NCBI GenBank assembly: GCA_029778715.1
Contig: JAKOPT010000027.1
Span: 1 to 64,000, forward strand
From: Actinomycetes bacterium
Lineage (GTDB): Bacteria > Actinomycetota > Actinomycetes > Actinomycetales > Dermatophilaceae
Reading direction: 5' to 3'
DNA: 64,000 nt
Shown here one piece after another: positions 32,834-42,864 of the stretch. Position 1 is the first letter of the stretch, and each line of letters starts with the position of its first letter. Below the pieces are notes generated by a model. The model made no database searches, had not been told where the DNA came from, and saw only the letters and a list, made by a program, of their open reading frames with translations. The position numbers and the translations under genes were made by a program.

Positions 32834-33649
32834 ATGTATCTTCTGTTTGTCGATGAGTCTGGCACTCATGGTGACGAGTCCCATGCCTTTGTGCTGGGAG
32901 GGCTGGCGATCCACGAGGACGACGCAACTCGACTTCAGCGGGACCTTGACAACGTCGTTATCAAGCACTTGGAACGGGTCCCTGTCAATCTCGAAGAGTA
33001 TGAAATCCACGCGGGTGAACTGAGAAACGCACGTAAGCCCAAAGGGGCCAGCGCAGGACGGATCAGCGTCTGGGCGGCGATCCCCCGCGCGGAAAGATTG
33101 CGGCTGCTAGAAGCCGCCTATGACCTTGTGTGCGAATTTCAGCCGACGGATTCGCGGCTCCCCGTCTGGTCGTTCGGAGTGGTGCTGGACTCGCACTTCC
33201 GCAGGGGCGATGCTCTGATCAAGCGAGAGCAGTTCGCCTACGAAGTCCTCTTGAACAAATTCGATGTCATGCTCAAGCGGCAACGTGACGAGCAAGGGGT
33301 GCGCAACCGCGGGCTCGTCATACATGATCGACGAGTCGTGGCTGAGCGTGATATTCAGTCGTGGGTGACTCAATGGCGTGCGGCGGCTGGCGACGTCGGA
33401 CAACTTCGGAACATGGCCGACGTTCCGCTCTTCACGGACTCACGAGCCACCAGATTGCTCCAGGCGGCGGACTTGGTGGCATACGCCCTCTACCGACGGT
33501 ATGCAGTGCCGGGCGATCCTCAGTATCTCAACCGGATCTGGCCCCGGTTCCACCGAGACGCGGCGGGGCAACTTCATGGGCTTGTTCATTACACCCCCGA
33601 GTTTGGGCGAGGCGCATGTGACTGTGAGTCGTGCCTCTCGCGGGTATAG
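32834..33649 (+). CDS. DUF3800 protein
   Basis: 271-residue soluble protein. The N-terminus YLLFVDESGTHGDESHAFVLGGLAI is the hallmark of DUF3800, an RNase H-like family with the conserved D-E-S-G motif (Asp7, Glu8). Further acidic positions occur in LVIHDRRVVAERDIQSWV, and LLQAADLVAYALYRRY has the conserved late Asp. DUF3800 genes are frequent in prophages and defence islands; the biochemical activity is unknown to me. ATG 32834 has a run of G as ribosome binding site. Base composition is less GC-rich than the housekeeping genes, yet it contains two GTATGC/GCATAC words near its 3' end. Confidence 0.85.
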   Translation: MYLLFVDESGTHGDESHAFVLGGLAIHEDDATRLQRDLDNVVIKHLERVPVNLEEYEIHAGELRNARKPKGASAGRISVWAAIPRAERLRLLEAAYDLVCEFQPTDSRLPVWSFGVVLDSHFRRGDALIKREQFAYEVLLNKFDVMLKRQRDEQGVRNRGLVIHDRRVVAERDIQSWVTQWRAAAGDVGQLRNMADVPLFTDSRATRLLQAADLVAYALYRRYAVPGDPQYLNRIWPRFHRDAAGQLHGLVHYTPEFGRGACDCESCLSRV

Positions 33650-33735
33650 CTGGAACCGTCCTATTCGTCCACTACCGCCCAGCCCGCACATATGGTTATT
33701 GGTGGCGCTGGTGCCCCGTTTGAGGAGTAGGGCGG

Positions 33736-34296
33736 TCAACCAGACGCCCTCGGCCGCACGGCCGCGAAGAGGCACATGTCCACTCGCTGGCCGCCGATCG
33801 CTTGGTGGCTCCGCAGCAGTCCCTCTCGGCTGAAGCCCGCGCGCTCCGCGGCTTTGATAGAGGCGGCGTTCCAGGGCTCGATGTACAACTCGACGCGCTC
33901 GACCTCAGCGACAGTCCAGGCGAAGGTGGTCAACGCGGTCAGGGACCGGGCAGCAAACCCGTGTCCTCGCGCCGCTGGCGCCACGTAATACCCGGCAGTG
34001 GCCCGGCCCTCGTCGATGGAACGCAGCCACAGCCCCGCCTGACCGATCGCCTCGTCGGTGGCTTCGACGGCGGCGCAGAAGGAGTATCCCGCTCCGGTGA
34101 CGAGCCGATCCCGCTGCCGTTCGATGTACGCCAGCGCCTCCTCGGGAGTCGCGTTCGCGGGCAGCGAACCGGTCGCGGGGACATAGGGGTCCGTGGAGAG
34201 GTCGAGCAGCATGGGCACGTCGGTGTCCCGGAACGCGCGCAACCTGACCCCGTCGAAGGTGGGGCACTCGTCCGGCAGTTCCAGGGGAAGGTCCAT
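33736..34296 (-). CDS. RimJ/RimL-type GNAT acetyltransferase
   Basis: 186-residue acetyltransferase. Parts: LRAFRDTDVPMLLDLSTDPYV near the start, then AGYYVAPAARGHGFAARSLTALTTFAW with the acetyl-CoA RGxGxA loop, and ELYIEPWNAASIKAAERAGFSREGLLRSHQ, the typical Asn/Ala-Gly-Phe end of the RimJ/RimL group. The likely role is N-terminal or small-molecule amine acetylation, substrate unknown. It is divergent from purL over 133 bases. Confidence 0.85.
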   Translation of the reverse strand: MDLPLELPDECPTFDGVRLRAFRDTDVPMLLDLSTDPYVPATGSLPANATPEEALAYIERQRDRLVTGAGYSFCAAVEATDEAIGQAGLWLRSIDEGRATAGYYVAPAARGHGFAARSLTALTTFAWTVAEVERVELYIEPWNAASIKAAERAGFSREGLLRSHQAIGGQRVDMCLFAAVRPRASG

Positions 34297-34429
34297 GCCG
34301 CATTATGCGCCGCATCGACAGGGGCGCCCGCCGAGTCGACCAGGCCCTGCGGGCGGGCCGGATTAGACTGACGGGTGGCGCCCGGCATACCGGGGCGCGC
34401 CCCATCCGCCCCGTCTCCGGGAGTCCCGC

Positions 34430-37400
34430 ATGACCGCGCCGCACGCCCACGTGCTCACGACGTTCGAGGGCGGGGCCGCCCTCTCCGACTTCCGCACCGC
34501 GGCCCTCCTCACCCGTCTCCAGGCGGCGGTGCCGGGCGTCGTCGCGGTGAGTGCGCGGCATACCCATTGGGTCGCAACCAACGCCCCGCTCGGCGACGCC
34601 GACCACGCCACCCTCGCCCGCTTGCTCACCTACGGCGACCCGTATGCCGCCCCCGCGGCCGAGGTGGCCGCCCTCCCCGCCGCGACCGTCGTCGTTGCCC
34701 CCCGTCTCGGCACGATCTCGCCGTGGTCGAGCAAGGCCACCGACATCGCGCACAACGCGGGCCTGGCGATCCAGCGGGTCGAGCGCGTCACCCACGTCAC
34801 CCTCCACGGTGCCACCCTCACCGACGAGCAGTGGCAGGCGTGCGCGGCAGTCCTGCACGACCCGATGACCGAGTCGGCCCTGCGTCACCCCGAAGACGCC
34901 GCGCACCTCTTCGACGAGCGCGACCCCGAACCCCTCGAGCACGTCGATGTCCTCGGCGCCGGCCGCGCCGCCCTCGAGACCGCCAACGCCTCCTACGGGC
35001 TGGCCCTATCCGACGACGAGATCGACTACCTCGTCGACGCCTTCACGACCATCGGCCGCAACCCGACCGATGTCGAACTCATGATGTTCGCCCAGGCCAA
35101 CAGCGAGCACTGCCGGCACAAGATCTTCAACGCCGAGTTCGTTGTCGACGGCCAACCCCAACCTCACAGCCTCTTCGGGATGATCCGCCACACCGAGGCC
35201 GTCGCCGGCGCGGGCACCGTCGTCGCCTACAAGGACAACGCCTCGATCATGGTCGGCGGCGAACGCACCCGCTGGCTGCCGACGAACCCCGACGCGCCGA
35301 GTCCGTATGCCGCCCGCCCCGGCGAGGTCCACGTGCTCATGAAGGTCGAGACCCATAACCATCCGACGGCGATCAGCCCCTTCCCGGGCGCGGCGACCGG
35401 CGCCGGGGGCGAGATCCGCGACGAGGGCGCGACCGGGCGCGGCAGCGCCCCCAAGGCCGGTCTGACCGGGTTCGCGGTCTCCAACCTCCACCTGCCCGGT
35501 GCGGTCGAGCCTTGGGAGAGCGGCGATTTCGAGGCGCCGGGCCATCTCGCGAGCCCGCTCGACATCATGATCGACGGTCCCCTGGGCGCAGCGGCCTTCA
35601 ACAACGAGTTCGGCCGCCCGGCCCTCGGCGGCTTCTTCCGCGTCTACGAGCAGACCGTCGACGGTGTCCACCGCGGCTACCACAAGCCGATCATGAGCGC
35701 CGGCGGTCTCGGCACGATCGACGCCGACCTCACCGAGAAGATCACGTTCCCGCCCGGCACCTTGCTCATCCAACTCGGCGGCCCCGGCATGCGGATCGGC
35801 ATGGGCGGCGGAGCGGCCTCCTCACTGGCCGCCGGCGCCAACACCGCGGACCTCGACTTCGACTCGGTCCAGCGCGGCAACCCGGAGATCGAGCGCCGCG
35901 CCCAAGAGGTCATCAACCACTGCTGGAGCCTGGGCGCCGACAACCCGATCCTCGCCATCCACGACGTCGGCGCCGGCGGCCTGTCCAACGCCTTCCCCGA
36001 GCTCGTCGACGGTGCCGGTCTCGGCGCCCGCTTCGACCTGCGCGCCGTCCCGCTCGAGGAAAGTGGCCTGGCGCCCAAGGAAATCTGGTGCAACGAAAGC
36101 CAGGAGCGGTACGTGCTGGCGATCGCGCCGGAGTCGCTGCCGCGATTTGCCGCGCTGGCCGGCCGGGAGCGATGCCCGTATGCCGTGGTCGGCGTCGCGC
36201 GCGCCGACGGCCGCCTCGTCGTGGCCGAGGCCGACCCCGACACCTCGGGCGCGGAGGTCACGGCGGGCACTGAGGGCATGGAGGGCGGCGTGGCCGCCGA
36301 GGGCGGCGCCCCCATCGACATGCCGATGGAGGTGCTCCTCGGCAAGCCGCCGAAGATGCGCCGCGACGTCACCTCGGTCTCCCGGACGGGCGACGCCTTC
36401 GACGCGGCCACCCTCGCCGCGCGCGGGCCCGACGGGCTCAAGGACACGGCATACGCGATCCTGCGCCACCCCAGCGTCGCCTCGAAACGGTTCCTCATCA
36501 CCATCGGCGACCGCACCGTCGGCGGCCTCACCCACCGCGACCAGATGGTCGGGCCCTGGCAGGTGCCGGTCGCCGATGTCGCTGTCACGCTCGCCGACTT
36601 CCACGGGTTCGCGGGCGAGGCGATGGCCTCCGGGGAGCGGATGCCGCTGGCCGCCGTCGACGCGCCGGCCTCGGGCCGGATGGCGGTCGGGGAGGCGCTC
36701 ACCAACCTGCTGGCAGCGCCGCTGCCGGCCCTGACGAGCGTCAAACTCTCGTGCAACTGGATGGCCGCGGCCGGCGAACCCGGGGAGGACGCCGCTCTCT
36801 ACGCCACCGTGCAGGCGGTCGCGCTCGACGTCTGCCCGGCGCTCGGGATCTCGATCCCGGTGGGCAAGGACTCGCTGTCGATGCGCACCACCTGGACCGA
36901 CGAGGCGGGTGCCCGTCGCACGGTCGTGTCGCCGGTCTCGCTGGTGGTGACGGCCTTCGCCTCCCTGTCCGACGTGCGCGGCACGTGGACCCCTGCATTG
37001 CAGGGCAATTCCATCCTCGTGCTGATCGACCTCGGCGGTGGACGGGACCGGCTCGGGGGCTCGATCGCCGCGCAGGTCTCCGGCGCCTTCGGGGGTGCGG
37101 TCCCCGATCTCGACGACCCGGCTGGGCTCACCCGCCTGGCCGCAGCGCTCGCCGAGTTGCGCGCGAACGGCCTGGTCACGGCATACCACGACCGCTCCGA
37201 CGGCGGGTTGTGGGCGGCGGCCTGCGAGATGGCGTTCGCGGGCGGGTTGGGTCTCGACCTCGACGTCCCCACCGTCGGCCGGCTCGTCAGCGAGGAACTC
37301 GGTGTGCTCCTGGAGATTCCCGCCGACCGCATCCACGAAGCCCGCGGGGTGCTCCAAGCCCACGACCTGCTCCCGCACGCCTGGCGGATCGGCGTCCCCA

Positions 37401-38401
37401 ACCGCGAGCGCCGGATGCGGGTGCGCATCGGCGACGAGCTCGTCCTCGACGAGTCGGTGCGCGATCTGGCCCAGGCCTGGGACGAGGTCGCCTGGCGGAT
37501 CGCCCGGCTGCGCGACAACCCCGCCTGTGCCGACGAGGAACACGAGGCCGTCGGGGCCTACGAGGGTGCCGGTCTCACCGTCGAGGTCCCTTTCGACCCG
37601 CGCGAGGACATCGCCGCGCCCTACCTCTCGCTTGGGGCGCGGCCCAAGGTCGCCATCCTGCGCGAGCAGGGCGTCAACTCGCACGTCGAGACCGCGTATG
37701 CCGTCGACCGCGCCGGTTTCGAGGCCTGGGACGTCCACATGACCGACCTGCAGGCGGGGCGGTTCGACCTGCGCGATGCCGTGGGCTTGGTGGCCTGCGG
37801 CGGGTTCTCCTACGGCGACACCCTCGGCGCGGGGGAGGGCTGGGCCCGTTCGATCCTCTTCCACGACGACCTCACCGACGCGTTCCATGAGTTCTTCCAC
37901 CGGCCCGACACGTTCGGGTTGGGCATCTGCAACGGGTGCCAGATGTTCGCCGCTCTGGCCGACCACATCCCCGGGGCGCAGGCGTGGCCGCGCTTCACGC
38001 GCAACCGTTCCGAGCAGTATGAAGCGCGGCTTTCCCAGGTCGAGATCCTCGACTCGCCGTCGCTCTTCTTCGCCGGGATGGCCGGGGCGCGGGTGCCGAT
38101 CGCCGTCGCCCACGGCGAGGGTTTCGCCAACTTCGCCGCCCGCGGCGATGCGGGCGCGGTCGTGCGCGCGGCCAGGTTCGTCGACGCCGCGGGGGCGCCG
38201 GCCACGGCATACCCGTTGAACCCCAACGGTTCACCGGACGGTTTGACGGCGGTGACCACCCCGGATGGCCGGTTCACGGCGATGATGCCGCACCCGGAGC
38301 GGGTCTCGCGCAACGTCCAGATGTCGTGGACGAGCGGGCCGGTCGGCGACGAGAGCCCGTGGCTGCGGATGTTCCGCAACGCCCGCGTCTGGGTCGGCTA
38401 G
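34430..38401 (+). CDS. purL: FGAM synthase, large single-chain type
   Basis: Phosphoribosylformylglycinamidine synthase of 1323 residues, making FGAM from FGAR, glutamine and ATP. N-terminal PurS-like domain, linker helix, two AIR-synthase-like halves with the ATP region ([52 protein letters not shown]), structural nucleotide site, and a C-terminal class I glutaminase domain with the nucleophile Cys in [11 protein letters not shown] and the His-Glu pair near HGEGFA and MPHPERV. Most actinobacteria use separate PurS, PurQ and short PurL; the fused chain seen here is the proteobacterial/eukaryotic layout, also known in bifidobacteria. A short leader precedes ATG 34430 and a strong hairpin follows the stop. 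Confidence 0.96.
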   Translation: MTAPHAHVLTTFEGGAALSDFRTAALLTRLQAAVPGVVAVSARHTHWVATNAPLGDADHATLARLLTYGDPYAAPAAEVAALPAATVVVAPRLGTISPWSSKATDIAHNAGLAIQRVERVTHVTLHGATLTDEQWQACAAVLHDPMTESALRHPEDAAHLFDERDPEPLEHVDVLGAGRAALETANASYGLALSDDEIDYLVDAFTTIGRNPTDVELMMFAQANSEHCRHKIFNAEFVVDGQPQPHSLFGMIRHTEAVAGAGTVVAYKDNASIMVGGERTRWLPTNPDAPSPYAARPGEVHVLMKVETHNHPTAISPFPGAATGAGGEIRDEGATGRGSAPKAGLTGFAVSNLHLPGAVEPWESGDFEAPGHLASPLDIMIDGPLGAAAFNNEFGRPALGGFFRVYEQTVDGVHRGYHKPIMSAGGLGTIDADLTEKITFPPGTLLIQLGGPGMRIGMGGGAASSLAAGANTADLDFDSVQRGNPEIERRAQEVINHCWSLGADNPILAIHDVGAGGLSNAFPELVDGAGLGARFDLRAVPLEESGLAPKEIWCNESQERYVLAIAPESLPRFAALAGRERCPYAVVGVARADGRLVVAEADPDTSGAEVTAGTEGMEGGVAAEGGAPIDMPMEVLLGKPPKMRRDVTSVSRTGDAFDAATLAARGPDGLKDTAYAILRHPSVASKRFLITIGDRTVGGLTHRDQMVGPWQVPVADVAVTLADFHGFAGEAMASGERMPLAAVDAPASGRMAVGEALTNLLAAPLPALTSVKLSCNWMAAAGEPGEDAALYATVQAVALDVCPALGISIPVGKDSLSMRTTWTDEAGARRTVVSPVSLVVTAFASLSDVRGTWTPALQGNSILVLIDLGGGRDRLGGSIAAQVSGAFGGAVPDLDDPAGLTRLAAALAELRANGLVTAYHDRSDGGLWAAACEMAFAGGLGLDLDVPTVGRLVSEELGVLLEIPADRIHEARGVLQAHDLLPHAWRIGVPNRERRMRVRIGDELVLDESVRDLAQAWDEVAWRIARLRDNPACADEEHEAVGAYEGAGLTVEVPFDPREDIAAPYLSLGARPKVAILREQGVNSHVETAYAVDRAGFEAWDVHMTDLQAGRFDLRDAVGLVACGGFSYGDTLGAGEGWARSILFHDDLTDAFHEFFHRPDTFGLGICNGCQMFAALADHIPGAQAWPRFTRNRSEQYEARLSQVEILDSPSLFFAGMAGARVPIAVAHGEGFANFAARGDAGAVVRAARFVDAAGAPATAYPLNPNGSPDGLTAVTTPDGRFTAMMPHPERVSRNVQMSWTSGPVGDESPWLRMFRNARVWVG

Positions 38402-38414
38402 CCCAGCCCGTGTA

Positions 38415-38470
38415 CACAATCGACCAATTGGTGGGTTGTGTACACACAACCCACCAATTGGTCGATTGTG
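38415..38470. terminator. 26-bp hairpin of two opposed R1 units after purL
   Basis: A perfect 26-bp inverted repeat (38415-38440 and 38445-38470) with a 4-base loop. Each arm is an R1 variant in which the core ACCAATAGGT has become the fully palindromic ACCAATTGGT. It lies between the convergent purL and spermidine-synthase-like genes and probably serves both as terminator. Confidence 0.75.
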
Positions 38471-38497
38471 CACGCGGGGGAGTCAGTTCAACCCAAC

Positions 38498-39310
38498 TCA
38501 GCGCAGCCGCCAGCGGCCGGGGTCGGGTGGCGCCGGTGAGGGTTGTGCGCTCGCCTCGGTGAAGGGCGGTCCGTATGCCGCGGGCCGGCCGCGCCGGACC
38601 CCCGCCGGGAGTATGCCGCGGGCCACGGCCCGGGCCAGGTCGTCGTGGTCGAACACTCCCGCGCGGCGGGCGACGAGCACGAGGTTGCCGAAGCGGCGGC
38701 CCTTGAGCACATCGTGCGTGCCGACGAGGTCGATGTCGGTGAGGCCAGCGGCGGCGACCCCGCCGAGGACCCGAGCGGTCCACCGCCGGGACGGTTCGTC
38801 GGCAAGGTTGGCCAGGAGCAGCCCATCGGGGCGAAGCACCCGGGTCACCTGGGCCCACCACGACGACGTGGTGAGCGTGGCCGGGACCTGGCCCGCGGCA
38901 TACGCATCGACGACGACAACCGAGGCCGACCCGTCCGCCAACGCGCCGATCCCACGGGCGCCGTCGACGGCGCGGACCCGGATGCGATGGCCGCGGGGCA
39001 GGGGGAGGCCGCGGCGGACCAGGTCGGTGAGGTGAGCGTCGGGTTCGAGGACGATCTGCGGCGTTCCGGGCCAGCGGTGTTGGACCCAGCGCGGCAGCGT
39101 CAGGCCCCCGCCGCCGACATGGGTGAGGGTGCGCGGCACGGCGACCTCGGCGGCATACGCCTCAAGAGCAGTGGCCATGAGTGCGACGTATTCGAACCCC
39201 AAATCCGAAGGATCGGCGAGGTTGACGTGCGACTGCGGCTGGCCGTCCAACCAGACGATGGCGGCGCCGTGGCCGTCCGGGACGATCACGGCTGGGCGCT
39301 CGTCAGTCAC
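38498..39310 (-). CDS. Spermidine synthase-like methyltransferase-fold protein
   Basis: 270 residues with a Rossmann fold of the spermine/spermidine synthase type: LTHVGGGGLTLPRWVQHRWPGTPQIVLEPDAHL (motif I with the ligand-binding Glu), ASVVVVDAYAAGQVPATLTT (gate-keeping Asp and downstream residues) and RVLRPDGLLLANLAD. The usual D-x-Y-S-F decarboxyadenosylmethionine motif is not complete, so it may be one of the many actinobacterial homologues with another or no polyamine substrate. GTG at 39310. It is transcribed toward purL. Confidence 0.78.
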   Translation of the reverse strand: MTDERPAVIVPDGHGAAIVWLDGQPQSHVNLADPSDLGFEYVALMATALEAYAAEVAVPRTLTHVGGGGLTLPRWVQHRWPGTPQIVLEPDAHLTDLVRRGLPLPRGHRIRVRAVDGARGIGALADGSASVVVVDAYAAGQVPATLTTSSWWAQVTRVLRPDGLLLANLADEPSRRWTARVLGGVAAAGLTDIDLVGTHDVLKGRRFGNLVLVARRAGVFDHDDLARAVARGILPAGVRRGRPAAYGPPFTEASAQPSPAPPDPGRWRLR

Positions 39311-39468
39311 GACCCCAGCCTGGCACGGGCGATCTCCCCGGCTGAACCGGCCGCGGCCGACAGTCCCCATCCCAGCGACCAGCTGCAGTTGCGACGGTCC
39401 TCGCGCGCTGCTTACGCTCAACGATGACGGGCCGCGCAGGGGTGGCCCTTGGCGCCTGAGGGGTGCAA

Positions 39469-40140
39469 ATGACAACAACTCGTATCAACCGACGTCAGGT
39501 CGCGGGCGGAGCCGCCTGGGCGCTCCCCGTTCTGGCCGTCGCCGCAGCAGCCCCCGCGCTGGCCGCGTCCGCGACCGGTATCCAGGGGAACAATTTCGTC
39601 GACTATGGCGTCACCTCCGCCTGCGGGCAGAACGCCTACGCCCCGCCACCCCAGGTCGTCGTGTCGAGCACCTCGAATGGGAACTGCGGCTTCCTGCCAC
39701 GCCCGGTGACGACATCGACCTGGGGCTACATCTCCAACGTCGTCGTCACCGTGTGGTTCTCCAGCAGCGGGCTCACCTTCACCAATTCGAGCGCCTCCGA
39801 CGCCGCCGGAGGAACCTGGTCCAACCTCGTGCGCGACACCACGGTGAGCAACATGACGTCTGCAAACGGCATCGTCTACTACGCCTACCGGACCACCTAC
39901 CTGGGCAGCGCGACGACGCCGACGATGTGCTGCGGCCCCTACTTCCTCGACCCCAACCAGCCGGGGTCGTGCGGCCCCACGTACTCGTTCAGCGCGACCA
40001 ACGCCACCACCGTGACGTGGGGGGTGATGAAGACCGGGCCGAACAACAAGTGCTGGCTCAAGGGCAACTACTTCCAGATTTCGGCGACGATGAACGGCAC
40101 GGTCGTGACCAACCCCGTTGTCACCGTCGGCACCGTTTGA
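39469..40140 (+). CDS. Tat-exported secreted protein of unknown function
   Basis: 223 residues. A twin-arginine signal is clear: RINRRQVAGG, a hydrophobic stretch ALPVLAVAAAAPALAA and a cleavage-like ALA-A near residue 35. The mature part is rich in Thr, Ser, Asn, Tyr and Trp with six Cys (SACGQ, GNCGF, MCCGPY, GSCGP, NKCWL), which suggests a beta-rich, disulfide-stabilised extracellular domain. I recognise no family. GAGGGG precedes ATG 39469. Single-gene unit, terminated by the hairpin at 40200. Confidence 0.82.
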   Translation: MTTTRINRRQVAGGAAWALPVLAVAAAAPALAASATGIQGNNFVDYGVTSACGQNAYAPPPQVVVSSTSNGNCGFLPRPVTTSTWGYISNVVVTVWFSSSGLTFTNSSASDAAGGTWSNLVRDTTVSNMTSANGIVYYAYRTTYLGSATTPTMCCGPYFLDPNQPGSCGPTYSFSATNATTVTWGVMKTGPNNKCWLKGNYFQISATMNGTVVTNPVVTVGTV

Positions 40141-40199
40141 TCGCGCGGTCGTCGTCGGCTGGCTGGGAGGTATGCCGGCCGGTCAGGTTGCTCGCGTGG

Positions 40200-40243
40200 C
40201 CGTCTCCGGCACCAGCACGCGAGCGCGCTGGTGCCGGAGACGG
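40200..40243. terminator. 17-bp hairpin between convergent genes
   Basis: CCGTCTCCGGCACCAGC (40200-40216) pairs perfectly with 40227-40243 across a 10-base loop. It lies between the Tat-exported protein and the convergent 5'-nucleotidase gene. No T tract follows, so termination is inferred from position. Confidence 0.65.
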
Positions 40244-40278
40244 CGGCCAGTTCGCCGGATGGATCCCGGCGTTCGGCC

Positions 40279-42276
40279 TCAGCGGGCGAACACGACGGGG
40301 ATCGTGATGCGCGTGCCCGAGGGTTGGGCGACCAAGGTCAGTGACGACGTCGAGGGCTTGATGCTCTTGGCCGTCACGTGCAAGGTCACCGCGGCTCGCC
40401 CGTCCTTGGTCGGGACGCCGGCCAACCGGACGGTCTCGATCGGGTAGGTCCCGACGACCTTGCCGTTCGCCATGACCTGGAGGGTGGTGTTCGCTGGGGC
40501 GCCCAGGCTGGTGAGGTCGACGCCCTGGACGGTCAGGTTGAGGGTGTCGACGCCCATCCGCACCGTGCTCGGCATCCCGAGGACCTCGACCCCGTTCTTG
40601 GCGAACGAGGGGGACACCGGGCTGTGGGACTTGATGTAGTTGATGAAGACGTCGGTGTCGATGAGCCCGGAATCCTTGAGGTTGGTGCCCTCGGCGAAGG
40701 CGGTGAAGTTGTCGCCGCCGGCCATCAAGAACGAGCCAGCGGTCACCCGATAGGTTGCGGCCAAGTCCATGGGGGCACCGTTGTAGGTGATCGACGTGAT
40801 CCGATCCCCGGCGGCGCGGGTCGCGTCGTAGGTGTAGGTCACGTTCGAGGACAGCCCCAGTTTGAGGAAGGGCCGGGCCGCGCCCGCCGGCTGCCACTGC
40901 TGCTCGAGGGCCTTCTTGAACTGGGCCCCGGTGAGTTCGCGGGTTTGCATGGTGTTGGCGAACGGGTGGATGGCCGCCGCCTCGGCGTAGGTGATCTCAC
41001 CGGGCTTCTCGCCCGCGGCGCTGTTGTTGAAGCGCAACTCGGAGCGCAGCCCGCCGGGGTTCATCACGCCGATGTCGGCACCGGGACGGCCGGGCACGTT
41101 CATCGCGTCCTTCCAGGCTTCTGCGCTCAGGTTGCCCAGCGCGGACTCGCGTTGACGGTCGTCACGGGTGGCGCCGGCATACACGCCGTTGACCGGCTTG
41201 GCGTCGGCGAACGCGGTGGTGATGTCGGCCGTGATCGAACCGATGACCGTGCCACCGAGGATCTTGGCCTGCGCTTCGGCGGTTTGCACGATGCCCTTGA
41301 CTGCGGCGAACTGGGGGTTGGACTCGCAGGCCGGCGTGACGTCGGCCGGCTTGAGGTTGGTCGCGGTGTACTGCTTGACCTGCTTGGTCACCGGGTCGAT
41401 GCCGAGTTGGACCCGGCCGAGGAGGGTGCCGTAGGACGCGGACTGGATGATCGGGCGGGTGCCCGGGGTCGTGGGTCCGTCGTAGAGGTAACTCTGATGG
41501 GTGTGGCCGGTGAAGATGGCGCCGACGAGCGGGGAGGTGTCGGCGACGATGTGGTTGAAGGCGGTGCTCGCGGCGGTTTCGGTGGCGAGCGGGCCGTTGC
41601 TCGGCGCGCCTTCGTGGTACTCGGCGACGATGACGTCGGCGGCGTCGCTCGCCTTGAGTTGGGTGGCGACCCGGTTGACGGCGGCGACCGGGTCCCCGAA
41701 GTCGAGTCCGCTTACCCCGGTGGGTGCGACCATCGAGGGGGTCTGCTGGGTGACGGCGCCGATGATGGCCACCCGCAGCCCGCTGACCGGCACGACGACG
41801 TACTCCTTGAGGACCGGGGTGGTCGTGCCGCGCTGGTAGACGTTGGCGCCGAGGTAGTCGAAACTGGCCCGCGGCAGGATTCGACCGCTGAGGTCGCCCC
41901 AGCCCCGGTCGAACTCGTGGTTGCCGACCGCCGAGGCCCGCAACCCCAAGGTGTTGAGGTAGGCGAGTGTCGGGTTGTCCTCCTGGCTGGAGGAGATGAA
42001 GGGCGTGGCACCGACGTTGTCGCCGGCCGATAAGAAGACGCTTTGGTCGGCGCCGAGGGCGGCCCGTTGGGTCACCACGGTGCAGGCGAGTTTGAGCCCG
42101 CCATCGGCGGTGGCGATCCGCCCGTGGAAGTCGTTGATGTTGAGCAGGTTGACGGTGGTCAAGCCGGCGCCGATGCCCGACACCGGGTCCGCCGCCTGGG
42201 CCGGGCCGGCGGTCAGCACACCGGTGGCCAGAGCTACGCCGGCGGCAACCGCACCGGCCAGCAGATGATGTTTCAT
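40279..42276 (-). CDS. Secreted 5'-nucleotidase/UshA-like metallophosphatase
   Basis: 665 residues with a Sec signal (HHLLAGAVAAGVALATGVLTAGPAQAA). The metallophosphatase domain has the metal ligands in NINDFHGRI, SAGDNVGATPF, AVGNHEFDRG and IFTGHTHQSYL. The C-terminal 5'-nucleotidase domain has NPGGLRSEL and FLMAGGDNFTAF for base stacking, and a further 100-residue beta-rich tail. It would dephosphorylate extracellular nucleotides and feed purine salvage. GGAGG precedes ATG 42276. There is no LPxTG or membrane anchor. Confidence 0.92.
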   Translation of the reverse strand: MKHHLLAGAVAAGVALATGVLTAGPAQAADPVSGIGAGLTTVNLLNINDFHGRIATADGGLKLACTVVTQRAALGADQSVFLSAGDNVGATPFISSSQEDNPTLAYLNTLGLRASAVGNHEFDRGWGDLSGRILPRASFDYLGANVYQRGTTTPVLKEYVVVPVSGLRVAIIGAVTQQTPSMVAPTGVSGLDFGDPVAAVNRVATQLKASDAADVIVAEYHEGAPSNGPLATETAASTAFNHIVADTSPLVGAIFTGHTHQSYLYDGPTTPGTRPIIQSASYGTLLGRVQLGIDPVTKQVKQYTATNLKPADVTPACESNPQFAAVKGIVQTAEAQAKILGGTVIGSITADITTAFADAKPVNGVYAGATRDDRQRESALGNLSAEAWKDAMNVPGRPGADIGVMNPGGLRSELRFNNSAAGEKPGEITYAEAAAIHPFANTMQTRELTGAQFKKALEQQWQPAGAARPFLKLGLSSNVTYTYDATRAAGDRITSITYNGAPMDLAATYRVTAGSFLMAGGDNFTAFAEGTNLKDSGLIDTDVFINYIKSHSPVSPSFAKNGVEVLGMPSTVRMGVDTLNLTVQGVDLTSLGAPANTTLQVMANGKVVGTYPIETVRLAGVPTKDGRAAVTLHVTAKSIKPSTSSLTLVAQPSGTRITIPVVFAR

Positions 42277-42456
42277 GGATCCTCCGTGACATGGTGAGTG
42301 GGCACTCCTCCGCGGTTGCGCAGGAACCCGCATCTACTGTGCCGCAGGTCAAGGGTCCTCGGGGCGGCCGGCTCCGACGTCTCCGGCCAACGGAACCGGT
42401 GCTCGCCGCTGTCGCCTGGGGCGCGTTCCGTCCGCCTCCCTGGTTGAATCGACGGT

Positions 42457-42864
42457 ATGCCGCCCCGCCGCCGTACCAGCCCCGCCGACGGTCTCGCGGC
42501 GGTGCAGGACTGGCGGCGCGATCCCGAGGGGGCGCCGCGGCATACGGTGGCGACGGCGGTCCGCTACACGCTCGAGGAACTGGCGGCCCGGGCCCCGGGG
42601 CGCAGCACCGAGGTGCGGGTGCCCCCTCACGGGGCCGTGCAGTGCCTCTCCGGGCTCACCCATCGCCGCGGCACCCCACCCAACGTCGTCGAAACCGACG
42701 CCGCGACCTGGCTCAGGCTCGCCACCGGCGCCCTGACCTGGGACGATGCCTGGGAATCCGGCACGCTGCGGGTGAGCGGCACCCGCGCCGACCTCACGGC
42801 ATACCTGCCGCTGGTGACCGACCCGGAAGGAAGCGCGCCATGCGCCACGGCATCGTCCTCCTGA
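42457..42864 (+). CDS. Bacterial SCP-2-like (SCP_3) protein
   Basis: 135 residues resembling bacterial sterol-carrier-protein orthologues: TVATAVRYTLEELAARAPGRSTEVRVPPHGAVQCL, then VVETDAATWLRLATGALTWDDAWESGTLRVSGTRADLTAYLPL, the typical SCP-2 C-terminal helix and strand. It probably binds a hydrophobic ligand; the ligand is unknown. ATG 42457. The last 25 bases overlap the following luciferase-like gene, which also supplies the odd Ser-rich C-terminal residues. Confidence 0.8.
   Translation: MPPRRRTSPADGLAAVQDWRRDPEGAPRHTVATAVRYTLEELAARAPGRSTEVRVPPHGAVQCLSGLTHRRGTPPNVVETDAATWLRLATGALTWDDAWESGTLRVSGTRADLTAYLPLVTDPEGSAPCATASSS

Noticed and set aside
35822..38113. A 763-residue minus-strand open frame opposite purL
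   Set aside because: It mirrors third-position GC of purL; the composition is His/Arg/Gly-rich and there is no recognisable family.
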